Positions 52,101 through 64,000 are shown, counted from the first letter of the stretch. The stretch is 64,000 bases of DNA from Nymphaea colorata (GCF_008831285.2 NC_045146.1:14461289-14525288), one strand, 5' to 3'. The notes: generated from the letters alone by a model not told the origin. Numbers and translations: made by a program.

Positions 52101-55100
52101 ACAACATTGTTGCCAATATTTGTGATTGGTTGCAATGAAGGACATCAAATGCTAAAATCAACATGACGGTTCATACAATGAAAATTGAAGATTACAAGAT
52201 TGCAACAGTACCATATACGATAAAGAAAAATAAAAAATGTTTACAGGAACACAGCACACATAAAGTATTACAGGAACACAGCACACATAAAGTAAACAAA
52301 GCTTTTAAAAATTCTATGAATTACTTTGCTACAAAAAATAATAAAATCATCTAACAAATTCCAGCAAATGTAAGAATTCCTGCCTACCCTGTAACCACCA
52401 TCAAACATAGCTCGAAATGCGTCTGATGAAGCAAGCAAAGCAATACGATGTGCATAGAAACGCCTTCCTGCAACAGACTTTTAACAATCACAAATTCCAC
52501 TCACCTAGACAAGCAGCATCAAATTAAAGTTAACATCCCAAAAAAAGCAAGTAGCATATCCAACCTTCGACTAAGAAAGTAACATCAGCCAGGGTAGCAT
52601 TGTTTACATATTGTTCACCCAAATAAACCTGCACCCAAATTATTACCAAAATAAGAGGATTAACAATGCAAGGTAGGTGGTAAGTTATGTAGCAGGAAGA
52701 ATTTAATAACAGTATAAACCTGTGGCGTTGGTGAAGGTGGAGCTGCATCCATTGGAGAAAGTGTCGTAGCCTTCTTAGCTAAGGTGCATAGAGCAACTGC
52801 TCCATCCAGTTGTTGCTTTTGATTGGCAGATCCTAGAAGACCCAAAAGAATATCCAATCCTGAAATAGCAAACACAGAGATGGACGTTTGAAACTTAAAC
52901 CAAGTAGACATTTATCAGAAACAAGAGGTTTCACATGAAAATAATGTGTTTGTCAGCTACTGTACCATTATTGTCAACGAAAATTGACCTTTGATCATCA
53001 TCAGAACAAAGATGAGCAAGGGCCAAAGCAACTCGCCTTTGCACAACTTTCTCTGATACACGCATTAGATATAGTAAATGCTTCAATACCTACATTTTTA
53101 AAAAACAAAAAATAAAAATCTAAATAAGTAAAAATGTGAAATAGATTGGCAAAAGAATCTTGGTCTTATATGGTATGCAGGCAACAGCATAGTACTAAAT
53201 TATTTGAAACTACTATATTATAAGAAAAATGTACATTCATTAGTTAACCAAAGCAGGGAAAAGGCAACTGGATTAACACTTGGTAAAATAAAAGAAACTC
53301 ACTCTTCCACGAATCTTATCCTCCAATCTTTTCAATGTTTTTGCAACACAATCTTTTGTTGCCTGAGATGATAACGCAGCACATAAATAGATAGAACATA
53401 CTTCCACAATTACAATATTCTAACCAACAAACAAACGGAAAAGAAAGGAAATTTATAATGAAAAAACAGCAATTAGCCATATATTGTCTAGAAGAGATTC
53501 ATATCTTGCAGAAAATAAAAAATATATATATAGCATATAATTCTACAATAAAACAGTCCTATTTGGGGCCAAAAAGCAGCCTTTCTTGGATAAAATTGGA
53601 TTAACATAGAAAAATTTTGCATTTCCCTGCCCAAAGATGACCAGATAACCTATCCAAAAACAGTGTGACATGGAAAAACACATGCAAGCATTAGCTTACT
53701 TGAACAATGAATTCTCCCTCTTGCAGCTTCTGAACACCTCCCACCTTCACAATGTCTGAGGTATTGTCCTACAATATGAAAAACAATAGTGTATAAGAAG
53801 TTTTACTTTATGTTGTAGACAACACAATCAAAGTGCCTCCATCAAATATTTAATAGCAAAAATACCTCATTCTCTGCAAGTCCGAAAAGAGCAAATGCAG
53901 CATTATGCTGCAAATTCCCATTTTTTGAATCAAGGAGCTTTAACAATGGCATTAGACCTCCATCATGAACAATTCCTGCCTGGTTATGTGTATTCTGGAA
54001 ATTGACCAAGCAAGTCAATCTACATTGTCAAGTAAACAGACCATAGAGTAAAAGTATGTTTGGAAAACAGAACCCCTCTGTGGATACGAGATAGTTATGG
54101 ATAAGCAGCTTCAATAATGCCAACAGTTAATCTATGTTAATATACAATCTTCTCAAATGGGCAAATGACTTTTACACGGGCTGAAAAAATCTATCTTTTA
54201 TTTTTACTTTTCGGCAGCTAACAGTTTTCCACTTGCATGCTAGAGGTGGATTACTTCACATATCACTTCTTGAAATTTTCACAAGATTACTTCTTTATGC
54301 AAAACAGAAGGCAACAAAAGTGTTAACAAAGGTGCAAATAGTAACTAGTAAATCAACTGATACATAGAACTCAGTGGGAAATATAACAACCTGTGCCAAT
54401 CTTCCTAATGCAAAGGCTGCCATCTCCTTCAATTGTGGATCAGGAGATTGAAGCATCTCAACAAGAGGCCTAACTGCACCCCGCTGCACAATGTGAACCT
54501 GAATGCATTCATCAAATTTAGGAAAGCCCGTACAGAACTATCTTCACAAATTAAGGATCACAACATATTACTTTCTAATAGTTAATTCACCATTAACAAG
54601 GAAAAATAATGAGTCAATGGATGACCTTGCATTCTGAGTCTGTTGTGGCAAATTGCCCAAGCAGCAAAGCTGCTTCTCTTTGACTCTCTGAGCAGCAGGA
54701 ACTGTACAATACCAGAAAAAAGACAAGCCTTTCACATATCAATAAAATAAAATGAACAACAAATTGTCTTAGCATGCAATTGAGTGCTGAAAAAAAATGC
54801 CTTCATTGATACCCCAAAAAAAAAGCCACAAAACGCTTTGCTAGCAAAAAATAAAAAGAAACTAATACAAGAAAACCCTAGTAATACCTTAATAACCCAA
54901 TAACCGGTTGCAAAGCTCCAGCAAGGAGGACTTCCTTTTTTATGGTGGCCGATGAATGAACCAAATTCCCGATGACACCAACCTAAAATGATGGTACATG
55001 TTGATAAGAGTCTCAAATATGACCATGAGGTCTGTATTGATTCAAGATAACCTCACCGCTTCATAGTGAATTGCAGTATCCTCAGAGCGAAGCATCAAGA

Positions 55101-56579
55101 TTAGAGTGGGAAGTGCATTGCATTCCACAATCTACATCATAACAACAGAAAGTTGAAAAAAATATTACAAGAGTCAACGAAAAATTGCAATAGGTATATG
55201 AACATATGCCACAAATTATAAGCATCTGAGGATGAGTCCCACTAACCTGACTCTTGTTAGCCTCGTTTTTAAATGCCAATGTTCGCAAAGCCCCCGCTGC
55301 TGCTCTCTGCACTTTGGTGTCATTGAACTCAAGCAGCTCAACAAGGGGAGGGATTCCTTTCTCAATCCTAAAAGGAAAAGGATGTGTTCAAAATTCAAAT
55401 ATCTTTTATTTGACCAATAAGATGTAATAGAATTTAGAATGTGATTTAGCAGCAGATAAACAAGGACGGACCTGACTTGAGTCTTGATGTAACTGTTCTC
55501 GTGAGCTAAATTCGTGATGGCATCAGCGGCCCTGCGTATGACACCATTTACAGCACGATTGCGCCCCAAACTGTTAATGTGCCTATTTAATAAATCTACT
55601 AGATGAGGTAAGGCGCCAGCATCGGCAATCAATTGTTGATGCTCGGGCTGTTTCACGTTTTTCCAAGAAACATGATCCGAAAATAAAGAAATCGGTCAAG
55701 AGAGATGTAATGTGCATACACATGCGAAAATAACAAATTAAATTAGCTAACTAGTAGCATTATCAAATAGAAGGCATCCAAGTGAAGATAATGCGATATC
55801 TGAAACAATGCAGTCCGGACTATCTGAGGGGGGAACAAAAACAAAAAACAAAAAACAAAAAAGGAAGAAAAGAAAAACTGTAAACTCGGCTGCTTTCTCG
55901 GACAAGAAACTGGTGGGAGGGGGGAAGTATTTACCTTTACCGCAAGGAGACTGAGGGCAAAGGCGCTTCCTTTTTCCACTTCATGTTCGAAGTACTTGGG
56001 TGAATCATCACTGGAAGGAGGGGGCTGGAGATGACGGACTAGAACAGGAACAGCGCCTCCTTCAACAATAATATTCACATAGTCCTCTGCATAGAGTAAT
56101 AGTTACAGGATCAGGGTCATAACCACCTCATTTCGCTGGGACTTAAAATCTTTTGACAGTGAAACAGCGAAAAAACAACAGAAACTTTCTTTTCTCCGGT
56201 TAGTTTCCCATGTAAGCACGAGCCAAGCAAATGGAAGAACCCTAAAACATGAATCGGAAATAAATAAAAAAAGTGCATAAAGTAGCCACTGAATCGTCTG
56301 ATCGGAATTTATAGATCCAGTGGAAGACGAAAAGAAAGGCTGCACCGCACCATTTTTAGCCAGCTCGGCGAGGACATGGGTAGCACGTCTAGCGGCAGAT
56401 CGATCGGATTCTTTCCATGAGAAGCAGTTGTCCAGGATCTGAACCTGCAACTTGACCTGAGCCTCCAACGGATCATCGGCTTCCATCGCGACAACGCAGC
56501 TCGCGGCGTTAGATTGTTGCCCATCGTCCTCGTCTTCCAGCTTCCTCTTCTGCCCCTTCCTCTCTGCGTCGGCCTCCAT
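49149..56579 (-). CDS. ARIA: ARM-repeat/BTB protein of the ARIA/ABAP1 family
   Basis: Nineteen exons (transcript order): 56579-56351, 56086-55935, 55647-55472, 55367-55247, 55131-55057, 54982-54888, 54701-54626, 54498-54391, 53994-53866, 53768-53700, 53362-53303, 53089-52966, 52859-52720, 52628-52565, 52467-52388, 51482-51418, 51281-51164, 51076-50952 and 49239-49149; 699 codons, 698 aa (Arabidopsis ARIA about 710). ARIA binds the bZIP factor ABF2 and promotes ABA responses; ABAP1, its paralogue, restrains DNA replication. Visible: a basic N-terminal KGQKRKLEDEDD (likely nuclear signal); armadillo repeats about residues 70-515, for example VIRRAADAITNLAHEN, AAAGALRTLAFKNEANK and ALGRLAQ; then a BTB/POZ domain about 526-640, with VNNATLADVTFLVEG, FRAMFDGGY, FIYTG and DLLRAADQYLLEGLKRLCEY. 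The last exon lies beyond a 1.7-kb intron and encodes the conserved IPQIHDYF end. ARIA and ABAP1 are hard to separate by eye, so the symbol is tentative. Confidence 0.92.
49240..50951. other. Last intron of the ARIA-type gene (1.7 kb)
   Basis: Contains a 28-bp tandem repeat (50273-50328) and, next to the donor site, a (GA)n run (about 50920-50940). Otherwise AT-rich and non-coding. Confidence 0.75.
50273..50328. repeat. Two tandem copies of 28 bp
   Basis: ACACACACAGAGATGCACAA followed by GATAGTGC is repeated exactly at 50273 and 50301. Confidence 0.95.
51483..52387. other. Intron 15 of the ARIA-type gene (0.9 kb)
   Basis: Non-coding. It includes a threefold GGCTTAGCCAAT-type repeat near 52056-52090 and a 27-bp tandem duplication (52241-52294). 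Confidence 0.7.
52241..52294. repeat. Two tandem copies of 27 bp
   Basis: TTACAGGAACACAGCACACA followed by TAAAGTA is repeated exactly at 52241 and 52268. Confidence 0.95.
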
Positions 56580-57957
56580 GGGAACGGGGCTGAAGGCAAG
56601 AGGAAGAAGAGTGGAGAGGCCAACAGATCCCAACGAAAGGAGAGGGAAATTTGAGAGGAGAGCAGCAGAAATGGAAAGGAAGAGAGAGAAGACGGGGGGT
56701 GTGAAGGGTTTATTAGATAAAATTTCGGTTCCGCGCTGATGGCGAGATTCTGGGGGGGAAAATATATGAGGCGAAAATGAGTGGAGGGAACCGTGAAATT
56801 TCACCCGACATCTTCAACCTGCGCGGCCTCCCGACGCGATACGGTCTGGTTCCGTAACATGCACATCCGGATTCAAAATGTCATCCCCTTAGTCCGGATC
56901 CAGTTTTCCGTGGGTTCAACTTGCTTAACTAAGCATGGGCACCGGATCAGGTCTCCGTTGGGTATTTGATACTCAATCCGACAAGCTTGGTAGGTTTGGT
57001 AATATTTTTTATATATATTTATAAATATTTTATTATGATTAATTATATTTACATAATTTGTTTATTTGAATAACTAATTTTAAATTTAATCGAGCTAGAC
57101 TCGGGCTCAAGTTTTCGAGTTAAGCTAGGCCTGAGCTGGTTTTGGATGTCGGGCCGGGCAGGCCGAATGCGCACTCATATTTAGCACTTTGGCATTTGTA
57201 ACAAACAAAATAAGATTGTCTCAAAAGTTTGGATAAAAAGTAACTTATTGTTACTGTTTTATTAACATGCTCAAATAAGAAAACTTATTCACAAAACACT
57301 TTTCATGGTGGTGTTCTATGAATATGTTTTGTTTTTTACGACAAAATCATGTAACAAATAATTGTCGTACCCAAACAGCTTCTTGATACACGACCAAGTG
57401 GAGTTGAAAGAGCGTTAAGTTATTTTACGTTGACATTGAAGTTTTGTTAAAATCAAAAGGGGACGTTCTTTCTTGGATTATCGAAGCTTTGTTAAATCTA
57501 AGACAAAAGTAACCAAGCAGGACCTCAAGGCAAGAATTGAAACATCGAGAGAATTCAAGAACCCTCGACCAGGGTTTCACACATATATATATATATTTTT
57601 GTTTTCCTTAAACGAGGCAACCATCGATGCCATAAACGAAGGTCAATACGACAATTTTGAATGCTTAATAAACCACAAGGTCTTCTATCTCAATTCGATC
57701 GATTGTTTTCCTCACGTCACTATTCATTGGCTATTTGAAAAGTTTGTGAAAAAAGAAGGAGGCTCGAGTTAAATCATGACACGTTGGGTTCTCCAAGTTT
57801 CAAATTCGCTACTGTTTAGTAAAAAAACCAAGGGCGTCGTTGTCGTTTATTGTATTACGGAGCAGTTTTTAGCAAAAGTTAAAAGGGCAACGAAGAACGA
57901 CAGTAGCAGTAAAAGAAATTAATAAATTATGAATATCATATTTGGAATTACAACAAA
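56580..57957. other. Divergent intergenic region between ARIA-type and PYROXD2-like genes
   Basis: The first about 200 bases are a pyrimidine-rich (on the minus strand) leader for the ARIA-type gene, with a possible TATA element around 56762-56772. The rest is AT-rich. A frame from 57473 to 57772 (+) starts with a non-ATG codon and is unrecognised. Confidence 0.45.
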
Positions 57958-60900
57958 ATGATGGTCCTCAGACGGAATTCAGCCGTTATCCTGCCCGTGT
58001 TGTTGTTACCGGGAGTGGTGCACCGTACACTGGTACTTGCAGACTTGCAGTTGCAGTGCGATGTGGAAGAAGAGGGCGACCGTCTCGCTCGTACACGCCA
58101 GTCGATCGTCCGGCTTGAACATACACACGGATGCCAAGCTTCAAGGCAGCCGTGCTCTCACCGAGAGGTCCCTTCTGTAACTTCTTTTAACGGAGTCTCA
58201 TCGTTCCCGGTCATTCTCATCTCATCCGGTTTGATCGACAGGAAATGGGACGCTGTGGTCGTAGGTGCTGGACACAATGGCTTGACTGCTGCTGCTTACC
58301 TCGCCAAATCGGGCCTGAAAGTGGCAGTCCTCGAGAGGCGCCATGTCATCGGCGGAGCTGCCGTCACCGAGGAGCTCATCCCTGGTTTCAAGTTTTCCCG
58401 ATGCAGTTATCTACAGAGCCTTCTCCGCCCTTGCATTGTCCGGTCGGTGCAGTCTCACGCCTTAAACCCCCGTTCATTGATTCATTGCATCACTGTATTC
58501 ACATCCGTTTTCCCTCTTTCTTTATCGTTAGCGTGTCCATAACGGAGCTCGTTGGTATCGCATTTCTAGGGGGGTTGTCATTGTCCTTTACGGGAAGGGT
58601 TCGTCCATCGTTTGCATTCATAGAGAGAGTAGGCGGTTCAGGTCGCCACCCATTTTGGGAAGTCCGACTGAGACGGATAATCCGTCTTGCTTAGGTCCTA
58701 GAAATGATCCCTGGATCCGTTTTGTATCTTTCTACAGCTAAGTACTGTAGATACATGCGTATGATCACAAGCACAAAGACTCGAAACTATTCCCAATCAT
58801 CTCTATCTGTTATAACTATTGACAAAGCTTACGCGAAGCGGGGTCTTGGTGCCTTATTCTGTTCGCAATCATGAGAAGAGTTAATGGCAGCAGCTCTAAT
58901 TCGTGCATTATTTATTTTGTTTATTTATTTAATAATTGTTTCACTGACCATCATTGTCGTTAAACTTGATGAAGGGAGCTTGAGTTGTCGCGCCATGGGC
59001 TAAAGTTACTGAAAAGGAATCCGTCATCATTCACACCTTGCCTGGATGGACGCTATCTTCTTTTGGGTCCTGATGAAGCGCTGAATTATTCAGAAATCTC
59101 TAAATTCTCGAGACGTGATGCTATTGCCTACCCAAGGTACTGCATCAAGGTCACGCTTTATTTATGTCCTGGAACTACGTTTGCCACATAACTTACGAAA
59201 TTCAAAGATGTGTCCGTCAACGATAGGATTCTGGCAAAAGTCTCTGTTGAATCCTTAAAATTATTGGGAACAGAGTGCAGGTAACTTTTGTATTACTAAT
59301 TTCATTTAGGAATGATCTTAAATTAATGCCGCAAAGAGTCACATAAAACCCGTGGCATGGTACTAGTATTTAAGCTAGCCCTAAATGGGTCTGATGTGGG
59401 TCACCTCTGATCCATCCTGACGCTTATCCATTCACGGTAACTCAATGCTTTCTACACAGAGTTCATATGCAAACAATATTTTTTAGTTCAATCTTTCAAG
59501 CATTTATGTTGTGAAGAGATATCTTGCAAAGAACGTATTATTGGCAAAATGCATGTTTTTTTCTACGGAAACGAAAATGATGTCCAATGGTGCCTTCTCG
59601 CTGCAGTATTCTTGTGGAAAAGCCCTTTGCTCGTGCAACATATTCTATTTGCTGATCTGAGGCTCCCAACCTCTGGCTGTCCCCACCATACCCTTTCTAG
59701 CGCCTCAATCCTGCTTCCCATAGCCCTAAAAACGATCTGTTTTCCCCTAATGGGTCTCCATTGTGGTGATGGCTTTACATGCCATCACCTTGTTGGTCCC
59801 AGCCTAAGCTGGCTTTGACACCAAATTGGCACCAATGGCAAAATTAAGGTCACACTCAAATTGGGAGGGGAAGAAGAGAGAGAAAATGAACACCAAAGAC
59901 AAGAGAGAGAAAGGGAGAAAGAGGAGGAGGTTTATTTTTTTTTTTTTTTTGGGGGGGGGGGGGGGTGCTCATCTTGCATTTTTAAAAAAATGATCATTTG
60001 AGAACCCTTAGTTTCTAACAATTGAACATGAGATCAACCTAACCCTGGTGGGTCAGATGTGGGTCATATGTGTTTTTAACCCAGATCTTTATTCATTCAC
60101 AACAACTTATAAAATGTCCTATACTCAGATTCATTCTAATACTTGATTAACATTCAAAATTGCTATCATCACACTATCAATTTATCATTGATGAGCACAG
60201 CAGAGGACAATATCTCCTGAAAGTGAAAATTCTGGTGATATTGTTCCCAACCGTGGGACTTACCTCTTTAGTCTTCATGTTTGGATTGTCTGTAACACCT
60301 CATTGTGCAAGTTCAGTCACATATTTGAAGATCGTAAGAAATCTTCAAGGGCTTATAAGAAAGTTGTTACGTGGTTGATTGTCATGGTTCCTGACATTTT
60401 TGAGGCTAGAACCTAAGCTATTATGAGATGGGTTAGGATTCACCAGACTAGGAGTCAGATCTCTGTACATACGTGGTTTGGGTTGTTATAGTAGTATGAA
60501 AACCAGTTCAACATTTGGACTTGTGGTCCCACAAATGCGGACACGTGTGCTTTAAAGGGGTGGACTATAACACCCCATTGTGAAAGTTTAGTTTTGTATT
60601 GAGCATTATGAAAAATCTTATAAGGCTTATAAGAGGGTTGGTTAAGTGGTTGATTGTCATGTTTATTGGCCTTTTGAGGCTAGAAGCAAAGCTGCTAGAG
60701 GGTGGGTTAGGATCCACTAAACTATGAGCTTGATCCTAGTGTGAGAATGGGTTGGGTTGTTATAGCGGTATCAAAGCCAGTTCAACGCTTAAGATTTGGG
60801 GTCTCACACGTGCTGACACATATGCCTTATGGTTAGGGTGGGGGGAGGGGTGGATTCTAACACTCAATTGTGAAAGTTTTAATATTGTGAGAATTTTTTG

Positions 60901-63900
60901 ATGACTTATGAAAAGATTGATTAAGTAGTTAATTGTCTTGGTTTTTGACTTTTTTTGAGGCTAGAACCGAAACTACTAGAGAGTGGGTTGAGGTCCGCCA
61001 AACTAGAATCCCAATCTTGGTGTGGGAATAGGTTAGGTTGTTACAATGTCAAAACACAATATCTTACAACCATCAAATATTTGAAATTATAACTTGATTA
61101 GATGCTCTAGTGCTTTGATTTTCTTGCATACCAGTATGCCTACTAAGGCTATTCCTCAAAAGGGAAATCATTCATTTAAAGGTAGACTAAAATAGGAGCT
61201 TTAATAGTTTTAGTTGGTGAATCTCAAAAACGACTACATCTAAATAAGGAGCTCGAATACTCGACGAGTGTTGGCAATGTGGAATTCTATCCAAATGAGC
61301 TGTTGCATATGGTTGTGTTGTAGTCTTGGAGGAAACGTGCTGCCATGTTGCTACTTGAAAGTTGAAAGGATGCTATAATGATCTCTGATTTCGGGCTTCA
61401 ATGCTGAATTTCTTTTTCTGAATTTTCATCGATCCAATAATGCTGGTGACTGTCCCAATATTCTACCCCATGGAACTATTGCTTATTCTCAGATGTTTCA
61501 TTTGATCTGGTATTCCACTCTGAGGAAGTATTATTTATTTTTGGAAATGTTGTTCATCACAGTTAACTTTAGTCTAGATGTCTCATTTGAATAATTTTTT
61601 GAATTTTGGGCATGATTAAATTGCTAATTTAAGGAGCCTCGTTAATAACTGTATTCCATAATATTATCAGTAAATAAGTTCCTTTGTTCCAAACACAGAA
61701 TGCATTAATAAGAAAAAGAAAACAAAGTAGGGAAAAATATTGCCTCTATCCAAAAAGAAAAGTTAGGTCAAATAGTCAATTTTTTTTTGGAGAATTTTAG
61801 TTGACACCTTGATAGTTTTGTTCACATTATGATTGCAGGATCACACTAAGTTTTATTTAGATCAGTATAGATTGGTCATTTGGTCTTTATCATTTTTTGC
61901 GTCTTTAAAAGATTATTATACTTCTTGATTGGCAGGTATGAGGAACAACTGCAGAACTTTGTGAGATTGATGGAACATCTTTTAGATTCAACACCTCCTG
62001 AGTTGAGGCGCGATGTGCCAACCTTTGTTGATCATATGACTGATAAGTTAAAAAAGTCATTATTTTGGTGCCATTTCCTTAAGAAGGTCTTCAAGCTGGG
62101 CTACGGAGATGCTGTGTAAGTTATACAGCTACTGGACAAAGAAGCTTTTTGCACTTTTACACCTAAATATTTTAGTTTTTGAAGTCAGGTCACAAAATGA
62201 GCTTTACATTGTCCAACATATTGAATTTTTCTTGAATAACATGTTTTTTCTTTTGACAGGGATTTTGTTAACCTTTTAGTTTCCCCAGCATCCAGAGTTC
62301 TAAATAATTGGTTTGAGGTTACTGTAATTTAGGCAAAAGATATGCTTCAATTTTATTTCTTCTAAATTTGTGTAGTTTAGTCTGTGTTTCATGTTCTATT
62401 TTGTGAAGATAAAGATTTTTCTCAATTGATACTGTTGAAAGATGGAGATAGTATTTACACGGAATATTTATTTTTCTTGATATCAAGAAAGAATCAGATG
62501 AAAAAGAGAAAAACACTTGAATATCAAGCATATCTCACCGATAAAAAGAAAATTTAATCCGTCAGATAAAAAAGAAAATCCAACAAAATACTAAATTTTG
62601 TTTGGATCTTAAGTAATCCCTTTTTGGTTCCTCATGTCTTCTTTACCATGATATCATGACATGGCTTTGCATAAAACGGCTCTTTCAGTTTTCATGGGGC
62701 TACTTTTCTTATTGTCTTTGACTCAAAGCAAGCAAGGCGCTTTTCAATCTTGTGCTGACTTCTGAGTGGTGCTGAAACTGTGTACACTTAGTTCTTCTAT
62801 TGGAAATGGCATATTTGCAGTATTTTTAGTAGGGCAAGAACATCAAAAGAAAGGGGAAAGGAGAATATTAGTGTCTTGGACTACATTTTGATCACTGATG
62901 GAACCTTCATATAGTAAAGAAAGAAAATAGAGAGAAACAAGCAGACGGAGAGAGGGTGATAACATGTGGAAGTTTCGACCCCAATTTTAGGCTTCTCTTT
63001 CCTCACACATTTTCTTCTTTCTTGCTTTGTTTGTCCTCCAACACAATGCTCAATCATGCAATGTTGCGAGCTAGAAGCTCATTTACTCGCTCATAAAGTT
63101 TTCTTTACTTCAGAGCAGGGTAGTCCCATTAATCATGCCCAACAGTTTAAGGATGGCATCCATCCCTTTTAAGGAAAAAAGGGTACAAAGAGAAGGTCCT
63201 TCCTTCTCAGGTTAGTATAGTTGCTAAGCATCTTAGGGAGCTAATTTCTTATTTATTTATTTTATTTTATTTTTCATGCCATCTAGGTCCTCTTGAGGAT
63301 CAACAGCTAGATGGGTCCACATAGCCAACAAAGAACAGCATTTTCAGTTTTAGTCTCAGTATAGGCTATGGCCCCTTTTATGGTTGGTCATCTACCATCA
63401 TGGGAAGTAGGTACTCTTTACATTTTCCTGAGATAACCAAGTTCTAAAATAAGAATGAACAAAAGCTACAAAACAGTTGCGATTGCTTTACACTGGGGTA
63501 GATTAGAGTGAAGAACCTTAAAAATGACTGCACATTTAAGATATAGTACTGTACTAAATGGCAGCACTTGTCATGTTCTGTGGCATCACCGGCAAAAAAA
63601 CTTCATTGTAAAACCTTGACAACATCAAGGAGGTCTTGGATTTCACAGAAAGGAAACTTTCATAAGCTAAAGCCTGACAATATCAGAGACTGAAATGGTG
63701 CTGTAATATTGTGCAATATCAGGTGTAGTTGACATGATAAGCTGGGTGTTCTTTTCATTTCTAGGTTGTAACTGCAGTATATGAGATTTTGAGATGTCAT
63801 TTAAAATTTTTCCAAGACTGTGCATTCCATAACTGCCATTCTAATCTCAGTGGTTTCTCTAAATAGCTTTGATTGTGATATTTTAGGGTGATGTTCTCAA

Positions 63901-63937
63901 AGCAACATTGGCGACAGATGCCGTAATTGGTAGCATG
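57958..63937 (+). CDS. PYROXD2-like FAD/NAD(P)-binding oxidoreductase (5' part)
   Basis: Exons seen: 57958-58442, 58975-59136, 61936-62115, 62260-62317 and 63887-63937; the gene continues past the right edge. It belongs to the phytoene-desaturase-like oxidoreductases related to human PYROXD2, a mitochondrial protein of unclear substrate. Visible: the Rossmann dinucleotide-binding motif [20 protein letters not shown] with [16 protein letters not shown] (exon 1), then [36 protein letters not shown] (exon 2), [17 protein letters not shown] (exon 4) and [13 protein letters not shown] (exon 5). Splice phases agree at all four junctions. The N-terminus is uncertain: the open frame gives 96 residues before KWDAVVVG, where relatives have about 16. 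Part of it may be a short intron ending in the GACAG just before GAAATGGG (about 58241). The very long intron 2 (2.8 kb) houses a retroelement array. Confidence 0.88.
59935..59965. repeat. Homopolymer junction T16-G15
   Basis: Sixteen T directly followed by fifteen G, preceded by about 70 bases of almost pure A/G sequence. Confidence 0.95.
60291..61045 (+). mobile_element. Tandem TRIM-like retroelement: LTR-int-LTR-int-LTR
   Basis: Three diverged direct repeats of about 190-200 bp start at 60291, 60566 and 60856. They begin TGTAACACC (or variants) plus CATTGTG and end GGTTGTTATA/GGTTGTTACA. After the first and second repeat come GTAGTATGAAAACCAGTTC and GCGGTATCAAAGCCAGTTC. The latter matches 14 of 18 positions of the initiator-Met tRNA primer-binding site (TGGTATCAGAGCCAGGTT). 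Just before repeats two and three are purine-rich tracts (AAAGGGGTGGA; a G-rich tract around 60836-60853). The internal parts are only about 75-90 bp and encode nothing, as in terminal-repeat retrotransposons in miniature. Confidence 0.72.
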
Positions 63938-64000
63938 GTATCCATTTCGAGAGATCAGTTTTTTATTTTATTTTTATTTAAGTTCGCGAATAAAATTGCT

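Larger units (their letters stand above)
59137..61935. other. PYROXD2-like gene intron 2 (2.8 kb)
   Basis: Contains a purine-rich tract running into T16 then G15 (59935-59965) and the three-LTR array at 60291-61045. No host coding sequence was recognised. Confidence 0.75.

Noticed and set aside
59384-60105. Weak direct repeat (GGGTCTGATGTGGGTCA and GGGTCAGATGTGGGTCA) as ends of an inserted element
   Set aside because: The similarity covers only a few tens of bases, and no primer-binding site, inverted ends or target duplication was seen.
1-64000. CRISPR arrays, bacterial operons, phage or plasmid features
   Set aside because: No regularly spaced identical repeats were seen. Introns and plant gene families make this a plant nuclear sequence.

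Overview
This is a gene-sparse, AT-rich stretch of a flowering-plant nuclear genome. The evidence is GT-AG introns (some near 3 kb), plant-only gene families, degraded retroelements and many dinucleotide microsatellites. I could reconstruct seven protein genes by joining exons whose reading phases agree. The species is not determinable from this window.

Layout. 1-5870: no confident gene; microsatellites and two short coding-like islands. 5991-7055 (+): a single-exon FANTASTIC FOUR (FAF)-type protein. 7056-19470: mostly gene-free, with a Ty1-copia remnant (14684-15075), a tRNA-like SINE candidate (17988-18120) and short tandem repeats. 19477-33726 (+): kinase-associated protein phosphatase (KAPP; FHA plus PP2C), 13 exons. 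33727-37098: gene-free, with a 127-bp tandem duplication just after KAPP. 37099-38910 (+): TANGLED, 4 exons, 491 aa. 39529-43949 (-): chloroplast RNA-binding protein CSP41a, 6 exons, 410 aa. 45805-47540 (+): plant coiled-coil protein, 6 exons, 331 aa. 49149-56579 (-): ARM-repeat/BTB protein of the ARIA/ABAP1 family, 19 exons, 698 aa. 57958 to beyond the right edge (+): 5' part of a PYROXD2-like FAD oxidoreductase. Its second intron carries a three-LTR array that looks like a tandem TRIM retroelement.

How the genes relate. They are not an operon. They act in meristem size (FAF), receptor-kinase dephosphorylation (KAPP), division-plane positioning (TANGLED), plastid RNA stability (CSP41a), ABA or cell-cycle signalling (ARIA/ABAP1) and redox metabolism (PYROXD2-like). 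TANGLED/CSP41a and coiled-coil/ARIA are convergent pairs; CSP41a/coiled-coil and ARIA/PYROXD2 are divergent pairs. The gene content resembles Arabidopsis neighbourhoods as I recall them (FAF3-KAPP-ARIA on chromosome 5; a coiled-coil gene beside FAF1 on chromosome 4), so the window may preserve an ancestral block that was split elsewhere. I found no wholly new system. The most interesting items are the synteny block, the TRIM array, a perfect intronic hairpin next to a tandem repeat, and several small unexplained ORFs.
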